The position numbers and the translations under genes were made by a program. Positions 21,776-33,700 of a stretch of DNA of 64,000 nucleotides are shown here, in pieces (the first letter of the stretch is position 1; the number at the start of each line of letters is the position of its first letter). The notes under the pieces were generated by a model. That model was not told the origin of the DNA and searched no databases. It saw only the letters and a list, made by a program, of their open reading frames with translations. Origin of the DNA: Apoda limacodes (lineage: Eukaryota; Arthropoda; Insecta; Lepidoptera; Limacodidae); contig OX291557.1 in assembly GCA_946406115.1 (NCBI GenBank), forward strand, positions 15,532,501 to 15,596,500. Reading direction: 5' to 3'.

Positions 21776-24700
21776 AGAGAGAGAGGAGGATGTGAGGATG
21801 TGTGTGTGTGTGTGAATGATGATAATGATGGATTTAAAACTCAGAAATAGTGTCAAATCTCAAAATCATTGTTAGGTATATATGAGTATTATACGTAGAT
21901 TTTAACATGATTCTGAAAGCAAAAAAGGGATTACATTATTGCTTGTATAAGTTCCTTTATCTCAATATAGCTTTTGTGTTTTAACCAATTTATATATAGC
22001 TTACAGTCTTCTTTAACCTTAGGATATATATTAATTTGTTTATTTATTACATTATATAATCGTGAGGATTTCTTGCCATATTGTCTACTTACAAAAGTAG
22101 TGTTAGCTGGTACTACTGGAGCTACGGAATAATATCTTCTTTTGTTAGTCAGGGTGAAGTCATATCTAAGAGACTTGTGCAGCTTTAAGACCATATGTAG
22201 AACATAAAGTTTTATAACTGTAAGGAGATCACAAAGAGAGTATAAGCATTCTGTTGGAAATCTATATGATTTAAAGTACATTACTTTTAACAGCGATCTC
22301 TGAGCTCTCTCTTTCACTCTCACTCTCACTTTATACTAGTAAGGTGGCAAAAAAGCTTACAGTCCGCCTGATGGTAAGCGGTCACCGTAGCCTATGGACG
22401 CTTGCAACACCAGGGGTATCACTTGCGCGTTGCCGACCCTTCAGAAATCTCATTACTTCTTTCTTGAAGAACTCCATACTGTAGTCCTTGCAGAAAACCT
22501 TGGCAGGGAGCTCATTCCACAACTTAAGCGTTCGCGGGAGGAAGTTTCTCTGAAACCGCACTGTACGCGACCATTTAGGTTCTAAATTGTGAGAATGAAT
22601 TCCCTGCCGAAGGCGAGCGGTGCGATGGTAGAAAGTAGCCCTGGGCATCATTTCGAACAATTCTTCAGAACACAACCCATTGTACAAGCGGTAGAACACT
22701 CACAGGGAGGCAAAGTCTCTCCTCAGACTTAAGGGCTCGATACCCCACGTGAATTTGGAATCGTCGACAATTCTCAAAGCCCGTCGTTGAACCGAGTCAA
22801 AAGGGCCAAGCTGTTATCCGGGTGCACCCGCCCAGAGATGGCAGCAGCACTCCATATGGGGCCGGACTTGCGACTGTAAAGCAGCAACCTTGAAGTACTT
22901 GAAGTACGTGAAGTACTGCTTCGCTCTGTTGAGTACACCAAGTTTTTTGGACGCCAGCTTTACCTTGTCTAGCAAGTGATCTCGGAACTGAACATCGATG
23001 GAGATGTGAACAACAAGGATCCCAATGCTCTTGAAGATGGAGATAGGAGTGTTCTGGAATTGTGGAACTACAGTGAATGGGGCTTTCTTAGCGGTGAACG
23101 CGCACACTTGTGTCTTTGTAGGGTTGAATCGGACAAAGTTTTCCCGTCCCCAGTCAGAGACCTTGGACAGACCGATCTCGATTTGAGACACAAGTTCTTC
23201 ACGTTTTTCCTCCACAACAGAACGAGGGATGCTTGCACGGCCCATGTAATAAGCGTCTCCAGTACTGTCATCTGCATAGCAATGTATGTTGTTGATCTCC
23301 AATATATTATTGATGTGCAGTAGAAACAGCGTAGGAGACAGCACAGAGCCTTGCGGGACACCAGCATTAATGTCCATGCTATCAGAGCAACTACCGTCAA
23401 CTACGGCTCGTATGCGTCTGCCGGACAAAAAGCTAGCCACCCATTTGCACAAACCCTCGGGCACTCCGTAAGATGGCAACTTCGATAGAAGACCCCGGTG
23501 CCAGACCCGATCGAACGCCTTCGCTATGTCTAGGCCTCCCCCTGACTCTCAATGGCTAGTGCCCATCGGTGTGTGAGATACACTAAAAGGTCACCAGTGG
23601 AGCGACCATGGCGAAAGCCATATTGACGGTCGCTGATCAGGTCGTGTTTTTCTAGGTATCTCAAAAGCTGTGTTTTGATCACACGCTCCATCACCTTGGA
23701 GCTGTCCTCTCCAGGTAAAAGCGATAGGCCTGTAATTCGATGGATCTGATCTATCGCCCTTTTTGGGCACCGGGTGCACATTCGCTGTCTTCCATGAAGA
23801 CGGAAATTGCCTAGTGTGGTAGGAAAGCGTGAAGAGGCGCGTGAGTACAGGTCATAACTCAGGAGCACACTGCTTAAGCACCACTGCTGGTATGCCGTCT
23901 AGCCCACTCGACTTATGAACGTCTAGGGAAAGCAACGCCCGCCGGACCTCGCGCTGTGTTATAGAGATTTCCGGCATCGTTTTACCGCACCACGGTAAAG
24001 TAGGTGATACAGCGCCTTCGTCGTTCATATTCGAGTTGGAGGCAAAGAGACTGCCCAATAGATCGGCTTTCTCTTTTGCACTATGGGCCAAGTCACCATC
24101 GGTCTTTCGCAGTGGTGGTAACGACGACTGGCAGAAGTTCCCCTCGGCAGCTTTAGCAAGCGACCAGAAAGCACGACTCCCAGAGGGATAGCTCGCAAGT
24201 TGCCCACCTATTTTGCCGATGAATTGGAATTTTTCTCTGGCAGTTGCTTTCTTACTGAGCCTCGCGGCAGCATTTAATTTGCGTTTTAACTCAGAAATAT
24301 TCGGATCCTTATAATTAAGAGCCGTGGTCCAAGCCGCATACGCAGTTTGCTTAAGAATTTTAGCTTCTCTGCAAGACCTATTAAACCACGTCGTTTATTG
24401 ACGCCGGCAGCTAATCGCTCTGCTCTGCCGACTTATAGTGCCACACACGACGCCAATTAGTTGGCCCAGAAGGATCGAGTTCTGTGCATGACATTTGAGT
24501 CCGGACGAAACAGTGGTCCGAGGAGCCAAGAGGCGCATCCACTGAGACGGAGTATCCGTCCGGACGTGTAGTCAGCAGAAAGTCCAGTAAGTAGCTCGTA
24601 TGGTCCTCTATATCCTCTATATACGTTGGAGAAAGTACCAGCTGAGAGAATCCATAGGTCAGAGCAAATTCATGAGCAGATATCCCTGCATAGTTATTGG

Positions 24701-27700
24701 TTCGAGAACCACGAAGCAACTCACGATGGTGGGCGTTAAAGTCTCCCGAAATAACTATTTCTGCTGTGGGATATTGCTCTAGAACTTTGTCAGTCGTCAA
24801 ACTCAAGTGCGTGAAGAGTCGAGTTACGTCCGTGTCACCGCTATGAGACCTGTATAGGCACGCATAGATACAAGTGTGGCCGCCGTGATCTACGCGCACC
24901 CACAATATCGACAGGTCCCTGTCTTCAAGGCTATGAAGTCGGCGACAGCAGATATTCTCCCGGACGAACATACATACACCGACACGACTCAAAAAATTGT
25001 GCTCGAGTTTGTAGCCGGGATAATGAAGGTATAATGTGTCGGCCGGGCAGGATATCTGCGTCTCCGTTAGAAAGAGGATGTTCGGCTGCGCTGTCTCGAG
25101 GTGATGGTGGACTCTATTTCTAAGAATTTACTTTTTGTAGCTCCCCCTATATCGGTATGCAATAAACTAAAATAGATTGCGCTAACGAAGTGTATATTTG
25201 TTTTTAAAGATTTTTTGTAGCAATATGTCGTAATGTTTTGAAAGTCCGTATAAGTTTTCTTACTCTGTTCATAATAAGTTCTATGTGTGCATGCCAAGAT
25301 AATCGCTGGTCAACCATAATCCCAAGATATTTGGTTTTTTCAAGCTTAGAAATTGGAGAACATTCACAGTCAAGATTATGTTGAGTGCCACACACGTGGA
25401 TTTTTATTTGAAAATCATGTGCTGGTCGCGTTCGGTTGTAATTAGTAAAACATATGTAATTAGTTTTAGTTGTATTTAATGTAAGTAAATTTGAATCTAA
25501 CCAGTCAGCAATTTTTTTAAGACCCTTTTCCGTAGAATTGCGTACTGTTTCCCATGTAGGACCAGTGAATACAACGGCAGTGTCATCAGCGTATGAAAAA
25601 ATGCACCCATTATTGACTTACATGTTGCAAAGATTATTTATGTAAACGACAAACCGATGCAAGAATGACCTGGACTTATCAACATATTTACACATGAGTA
25701 TTTTATATACGCAAATCAACAGTACCCTTCGACATAAGTATTGTTTATACACTAATATATATTGTTTTCAGTAAAGACAAGAATGGAACCATCGAAAAAA
25801 AGAAAATGTGGCTCAGGCTGGTCTCAAACTGATCTTCAGGATGCTCTAGATGATATAAAAAACAACCAATTATCTGAGCGTACAGCAGCTTTAAAATAAA
25901 ATATACCACGGTGAATTAAAAAATCACATCAAACCTGGAAGCATGGTGTAGAGGATTGGAAGAAAACCAGTATTTACCGCCACACAGGAAAATGAATTGG
26001 TAGAGAGAATTAAGAAGTTTTTAAATATAGGCATGCCTTTAACACCAAATATAATACGTGAATAAGCTTACTTATTTTGTGAAAGAAACAATATAAAAAA
26101 TCCTTTTAGTAACAAAAAATCGACTGCTGATAAGAAATGACTTAAGAATTTCCTTGCGCGTAATAAAGACATATCTCATCGTAAAGCACAGCTCATGAAC
26201 CCTGCAAGGGCTCAGAATTTAAATAAGCATATAGTTGACAAACATTTCAAAGCCATTTGGGAAATATATAGCTAAATATTGACCAACACCCAGAACGATT
26301 GTATGATGTTGACGAAAAAGGGTGCCGACTAACGATACATGGGCAACAAAAAGTCTTGGCTGGAAAAGGTTCTTGAAGGGTTCACCTGATAGCGCTAGAA
26401 CATGCTGAAAATGTCACTATAGCACCTTGTGTGAATGCTACTGGAAACTTCATTCCATACTCACTGAATTAACTGCTTCACAACTCTCTACTAAAGAAAA
26501 TTCTGTAACGGTGCCAAACTCTCTAGAATCTTTTAACCTTTTAAATCATAACTTTGACTTCTTTTTGTGAAGAAGATGGCTCTACAGCTCAAAATTCAGT
26601 AGTAACAATAAAGCGACCCCAGAACAAAGATAGTTATTTTCAGAAATAAGTTCACTATAGCTCTTCAATAGAATCTTTAGACTCGGTTAATATACTTGTT
26701 CCTATTCGAAACAGTATACATGTTCCTGGTCCTTCGGGGTAACAAATTCAACATGTTCAACGTCCACCTACACTCTTTTCTTCTCCATCAGACATAGATT
26801 ACAATCTTCCAATGACGCAAAACTTTCCAGCAAAACGAGATAGAATATATACGTCTTCTTCCGAATCTGATGAAGAAAATAATAATCCTTTTCAAACACA
26901 TTCTACGCCGAAAAAGAACCAAAATAATTCATTTGATGATGACTTCCCACTATCAAAACTTAAAAGTAATAAAAAACGATCAGATTCTTCGATTTCTTCC
27001 AACTCCCAATTATGCTGAAACTAAGACAAAGCCAAGGCGAAAGGCATTAAATTACATCGGACAAAAAATAACCAAAGATTTATTTAAAGACAAGTCAAGC
27101 AATAATGCAAAAACTCTTTCAAACAGACCAAAAATGTCAACAATAATACTAAAGATCAAAAAGCAAAGGCAAAAGAAAAGTCATCCAAAATTCTATAGTC
27201 TAAACTAGATTAAAACTAAACTTAACAAAAAAAATAAAACATCGAAAAGTTCGATATAAGACAAAAAAGTACGAAATGATAAAGGAAGCTGGTATTGCCC
27301 AGCTTTTAAAATGGATACAATACTAGCGGCAATGCAGAACATGTAACTTGCGGTATCACGAAGAAAGCGTGGGTCTTACTAAAGATGATTTAGATGTTTT
27401 TTTTGTCCTGATTGTGTATAACATTCGCTTTGAATGTTAACTTAGTTTTCGTTAATTTATTAGAGCTTTGATTCATTGGAGTTAGTAATTGTAAGATCTT
27501 ATTATGGAGCTTTACATTATTTGTCTGGACTTGTTTATTACTTTAATTTTTATGTTTGTTATATGTTCTTCCACAAGTTTAATTTAGTTTTTTATTAGGT
27601 GAGAAAGTGCTATTGTTTTATTTGTAAAAGTTTATTTTGATTACATTTATGTTCATTACTGAACATATATATAATAAGGATAAGTAAATACACACTGTGA

Positions 27701-30700
27701 ATAAGGGTACGTGGATATTTATCTTTTAATACTTAGATGCTAGTTGTTGCCATGTTTGTTATTTTCAAACACTTTATGAGGTCCAGACTGTGATCAAGGA
27801 AGTATAATACCTAATAAGGTCCAAGGACTAAGACTGAAAAAATGACTGATTCGTTACATAAGGCATTCATATTAATTAGTGTCGTGGCCCTTATAACATA
27901 ATTACTTTATAAGGGCCACGACACTAATTAATATCAATTTCCGTTTCATTATTCGAAAGCTAGAAACTTAATAGAAGTCAAAAGCTGTTGCTTTCTAAAG
28001 ATGTGATTTTTTGAGTATACAAAGCCAAAACTCTTGCAGTTCAATTATGGACCTTATTGCTGCCTATTAATTAATCCACCCTATAAGTCTGACTATAGGT
28101 TCGTGCGGGATTTAGATTCTCAGCTGTGTAGGGGTCTCCCTGTCTTTCAACAGTAGCAGTAGTAATACAAACTGAAAGCCAGCCGGTGCTCGTCCAGTGG
28201 TAACGAGTGGATCTGCCCGCCTTCGAAGACCACGCTCCGAGCGTTCACCTCAACGGCAACACCGCCACCGCACTCTGCCATCTCTACACTGCCTGGCTCC
28301 CATGCACTGTACCTACATATCGGTCACATACTCGTGAACCTACAGAAACTCTGAATCATTGTTTACAGTTAACCCTAATATTGTTAAAACCAAAAATTCC
28401 AGTATTCTGTTATTATTGCTAGACACTTTATGAATTAATTTCTTCTTACGTACATGCCATATCCATGGCTATAATATCATCAACATAAATAAATACTTTG
28501 TATGTGACGCTCGTTAGGAGCGTATTTCCAAATCAAAGATGGAGATGGGATTTTCATCGGTCAGACTTGTACCTTGATAGCTCAGTGGTAGAGCACTTAA
28601 ACGGAATGTAAGGGTCGCAGGTTCAAATCCTGGCTCGAGGTTAATCTTTTGACTGCATCTTTGATATGAAAGTATTTATTTATATTGATGATATTATAGC
28701 CATGGATATGGCATGTATAATATATTTTCTTCTAAGACTCTAACCTTCAGGGAGTCATAAACCAAGACAGATTATTTCTATGTATGTATATTTATATTGT
28801 ATTTCTTACTTCAATGAAGATTTTGTGTGTTTATAAGATTGATGTACTAGGACTTTATAAGTCACAAGGAGTTTTAAGTGAAGCTAGTTACGAGCGTATT
28901 TCCAAATCAAAGATGTAGTTGGGATTTTCATCGGTCAGACTTGCACCTCGATCTACTTACACGGAATGTAAGGGTCGCAGGTTGAAGTCCTTGCTCGAGG
29001 TTAATCTTTTGACTGCATCTTTGATATGAAAGTATTTATTTATATTGATGATATTATCACATTTTGTTAAATATTCGGTAATTATTACCGGGTGATAAGA
29101 GAACAATTAAATAAAACAACCACAATAACAAAAAAAAACAATTTAACAATTGTTCCAAATTCAAAATATTTTTATTCTCTCAGTGACTAAAAGTGAGTTT
29201 TATTCACTGTTATCGATAAAATTTCAGTGGCAATGGTAAAATGTTATTAATATCCACATTTTCTTTTGGATTCTCCTCCTGTTGCATGATCTTAAATTAA
29301 CCTCTTAATTCTAATGTCTATATACGTACTCCACTCGACTTTAAACTTAAAATAACTTGAAGTCTAAGTAATTTATTGGTTGTTTTGTTTAAAGGACTGA
29401 CCTAGAGTTAATAGGTACTCAAATACTACCAGAATAAAACCTAAATTGGCAACGGCAAGTAACATGTACCTAAATAGCCATCAAAAGTTCTATAAAAAAA
29501 AGTACCTGCTGCAAACGAGCGATGAAATATGCCTTTATATAAGGTGAACCGATATAATTAAAAGAAATTAATGTGCAAGTGATATAAATTGTTTGTATAA
29601 GGAAAGTTATATATATTTCTTGTATATATGTTACGCTCAAAGATCGAAAACGCTCAGTGAGCGAAAAAATAGCTCACAACGCGTTGTGGTCACAGTAAAA
29701 CATCCACATGGCGAAATTCGTGTTATGGTTCTAATGAAAACGCGCACGACGCGTTGTGGCAATCACAGAAAGACCAAATAGCGAAATTCGTGTCGTGGCT
29801 GACATGCTATTCTATCTCAACGCGTTGTGGCAATGAAGAAAAGCTATGACTTATTTGATATTTGATTACGACGCACACTACTTTCCGATATGGGTCCTAC
29901 TAGGCTTAGGCTGGAAAAGTTTTGGTAGATGTCCTTAGGAAATATTTTTTATTTTATAAAATCACTGCATAACGCATTTGTCATTATTAAATATGTAATA
30001 TAATTATATAAATTAAAAAAAACGATATTTTTTATTTATTGATACTTTATATTTAAAAAAATCAACGTATTAAGTAATAAATTACTGAACACAAAATATT
30101 TATCATTTGTAAATTACTTATAATTCACTTAAAATAATTAGGGATTTTAATTTTTTTATGACAATTTAAAATTCTTTTAAGTAATAAAAATATTTAACAC
30201 AAACATAAATGTTTATTGATCACCAATAAACAACAACAATGTAATTAAATTAATTACTTATATTAGAAATTACTATAATTGTGAAAAATAAGTATTTGAT
30301 TGCTTTTTATTTTTACAGGAACTATTATTGTGGCATTTTGAGTTGCATTTTATATTCTTGGAGCGACAATTGCACTATTTATCAATACAGTATATTTTTC
30401 AGTGGCACATTATAAACCCTTGCTTACTTCCAGATGAAAACATAGATGCTGAGCGAAGTGTTAACGACGAAGTTGAGGGCACATCGGAAATGTTAATAAA
30501 GTTGGTTTCAGAGAATGTAAACTTATTACGTGCATAAAGTCTATCGAATGTACCTTACTTGTTTCCTAACTGGTAGAGACCTGACGGATTAATGCTTATA
30601 ACAACACACATAACATTCCTAGGTGCTGCACGTCCTCTATCAACTTCAGGAACTCTAACTAAAACGTAAGAACCAATTTCAACACAGGGAAATTTTGAAT

Positions 30701-33700
30701 TTACAAGTTACATTTGCTCCAAATCCTTCATTCTCATTGCTTTCTCCGCAGAAACATACAAACAGCACATAACTTCAAACTTTCAGCTGTTCTTAAATGA
30801 ATATCTATAACGTCAGTAATAACTTTCACGTTTAAATTCTGTAATTTGTATAACTGTCATTTTCTATATTCTTCACGTTGTTTTGAACATCATTTTTAAT
30901 CGAAGATAGAACCAATTCTTGTAAATCTTCTTCAGTTTCTATGAACGTATACACATCACCAGGAATAGATGAATCAGCAAGACCTATTTTTTGTGCTGTT
31001 CCAAACATAGTTTCGTAAGGACTTCTCTTAAGCGCATGATGAAGAGCACAATTTTTTTTACTCTGAATAAATCGCAATCCTTCTGACCAATTTTGTGAAT
31101 TATTGTCAGCCATCCAAGTTATTGACATGTCACGAAAGTCTTGATTTGACCTCTCTACCGAACCTTGACTTTGAGAATGTTGAGGTTCTCCATGAACAAG
31201 TTTCATCCCTGGCCACATTTAAGCTAAATTTTTGATGACTTTATTTGAAAATTCACGACCGTTGTCGCTTTGCAGTTTACATGGAACGCCGAACAAACAA
31301 AATATATCTAAAAGTTGATATGCTACTTCTTCAGCAGTCTTCTTTTTGATTGGTCTTAGAATAGTAAATTTAGTCAAGTGATCTAGATAATTCATAATAA
31401 ATTTATAATCTGGTTCCGACTGCACATCGATTAAATCAACTTGACATTTTGCAGTTAGTAATTCATGCAGTCGGCTAGAATAGGTTTCACTACTAAACCG
31501 CGTTTTGGTATTTTTTTTTTTTTAATTGGCATTGTTCACATAAACTTAAATATTAGTTTATATTATCTTTCGTGTAACATTACAGTATTGTTTTTTCAAT
31601 TCAGCTTCCATAACTGTAACAAAAATAATCTACTTTAGGATTTTTCTTTGGTGACCGGTATCAATATCCAGTGCCAAAATATCCAGTTCGAAATGATCCA
31701 AAAAAAAGTCCAATAATAAAATATCCGGTGTGAATAATATCCAACATTAAAAATGTCCAGCATCAAAAATATCAACTTTCAGTAATATTTATTTTTTGTA
31801 AATTTTTATTATGTAAAATTATTAATGAAATGGATATTCAGACTTAACGATTAGTGTCTAATTCATTAATTATTTAAATTGATATTTTTACTGAATATTA
31901 TGGTACTGGATATCTTGGTACTGGATATTGATACCGGTAACCTTTTCTCTGTGTTTACCTCTAACTCTATCACTCTATAACTCTAACAAAAATATAATTT
32001 CGAACAAAAATAACCTACCTCTAGTCCGTTTGTGATCGACGTTAGTATGTGCTTTTTCCAAAGTATCAAGTAGTTCATCTGTTCTGCAAAAATATCGAAT
32101 TTTTGAACTTGAGCTTTCTATTCCAGCTTCAACCAACTTATCAGTATCACCAATCTTTAAGACATCATATCGTTTAAGACGTCGATACTGCTTCGAAGAC
32201 AGAGACTGGTTGTTCTTTCTAAGAAGCTGAGACTGTTTTGTTTCATTAAGTAACATTTCATATTTTTCTGTAGTCATGATAAGACTGCGATCAGTGCTTG
32301 TTTCCACATACTAACGTAATTTATCGTAAAACACTTATTTTTTATTCGTCATAATTAGCGCTGATACTAAAATTCACTCTCATAAACAGAAAAGAAATGA
32401 ATAAAACTGATGTTTTAATGCGTCTTTGCACACGAGCCGACACCGAAAAGTTACAACCTGTTCGTCGTGATATGGTTAAAAGAATGAATGCTCAGAACTC
32501 GTCATGGCTTTTCTTTATTTTCACAACTCGTTAAAATCGAATAGCATGTCAGCCACGACACGAATTTCGCTATTTGGTCTTTCTGTGATTACCACAACGC
32601 GTCGAGCGCGTTTTCATTACAGCCATGACACTAATTTCTGACGATGTTTTACTGTGACCACAACGCGTTGTAAGCTATTTCTCCGCTTACTGAGCGTTTT
32701 CGATCTTTGAGCGTAACATACATATATATATATAGATATATAATCTGAATCTTGGAAACGGCTCCAACGATTTTTATAAAATTTTGAATGCATGGGGTTT
32801 CGGGGGCGATAAATCTATCTAGCTAGGTTTAATTTTAGAAAACATCGTTTTTTCCGTGTTTTCAGGCAATGATAAACTGAAAAATATGACTGTTTCTGAC
32901 CTCTATTCGCGAGTAGTAATACTATTATTTTTACCAACACAGCAACACTAAAGCTACTCGACAATATAAGGCGTTGTTAAGCAACACTAAAGCTACTTGA
33001 CAATAGATGGCGTTGTTATAAAAACGAAGAAAGATCGGTCCCCGGGTAGTTACTGTTGATTTTTTACTATCTATTATTCAACGATGGTGTAGTACAACAC
33101 TTAAACCCTTAATTAAGGTCAAGTAATAAAAACATTTTAAGTTATAACGGTTAAGTTGTTTACCTTATAAACATATACTACAAAGAATCTGGGAGGCTTA
33201 CCAAATAAGCAAATGGGTTGGTGTCTGCGCAACAACTGCATCGCTGTTTTCAATCCATTGCACAAATCCCACTCCACTAGCTATAATTTCCTATAAAATT
33301 ACATACATGTAGAAAGATTTCATATTTCGCTAAATACAAATCCAAATATGATCCCACCAAACACGCAAGACACCTGTCTTAAAAAGGTAGTAATATATCT
33401 GAGACATTTTATTTTTCCAAAACTTCCAAGCCCTTCGAAATACCTGGTACATTTAAAAATGGGCAACAAGTAACTTTAACTCAGTTGATTCTGTTAGTTA
33501 GTTATCATTTATTACAAAAAGACAGGTTGCTATTTACAGTTGACAGGCAACAACTCGGTTTGTCATCACACCAATGCGTAAAAGACTCTATTTCCAAACA
33601 CTTAGTCATATTGCAAGTACATTAGCTTTGGATTGAATACCTTTTGTCCCGTATCCAGACGCAGCAAGGCAAGTCTCCGTCTCGTGTCCCGCAACAAGAC

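Larger units (their letters stand above)
29629..32718 (-). mobile_element. Integrase-type DNA transposon (Ginger/KRBA2-like) with about 220-bp TIRs
   Basis: The ends 29629-29852 and 32500-32718 are inverted repeats beginning TGTTACGCTCAAAGATCGAA, with CAACGCGTTGTGG palindromes inside both. The interior encodes on the minus strand an rve-type integrase resembling the KRBA2/SCAND3 group of cellular proteins derived from such transposons. Total about 3.09 kb. A 293-bp MITE-like insert (31650-31942) sits inside. Family name (Ginger versus related integrase superfamilies) is not certain. Confidence 0.85.

Noticed and set aside
28571..28641. Functional tRNA gene
   Set aside because: Anticodon loop lacks U33, stems have mismatches and there is one extra base; kept as tRNA-like only.
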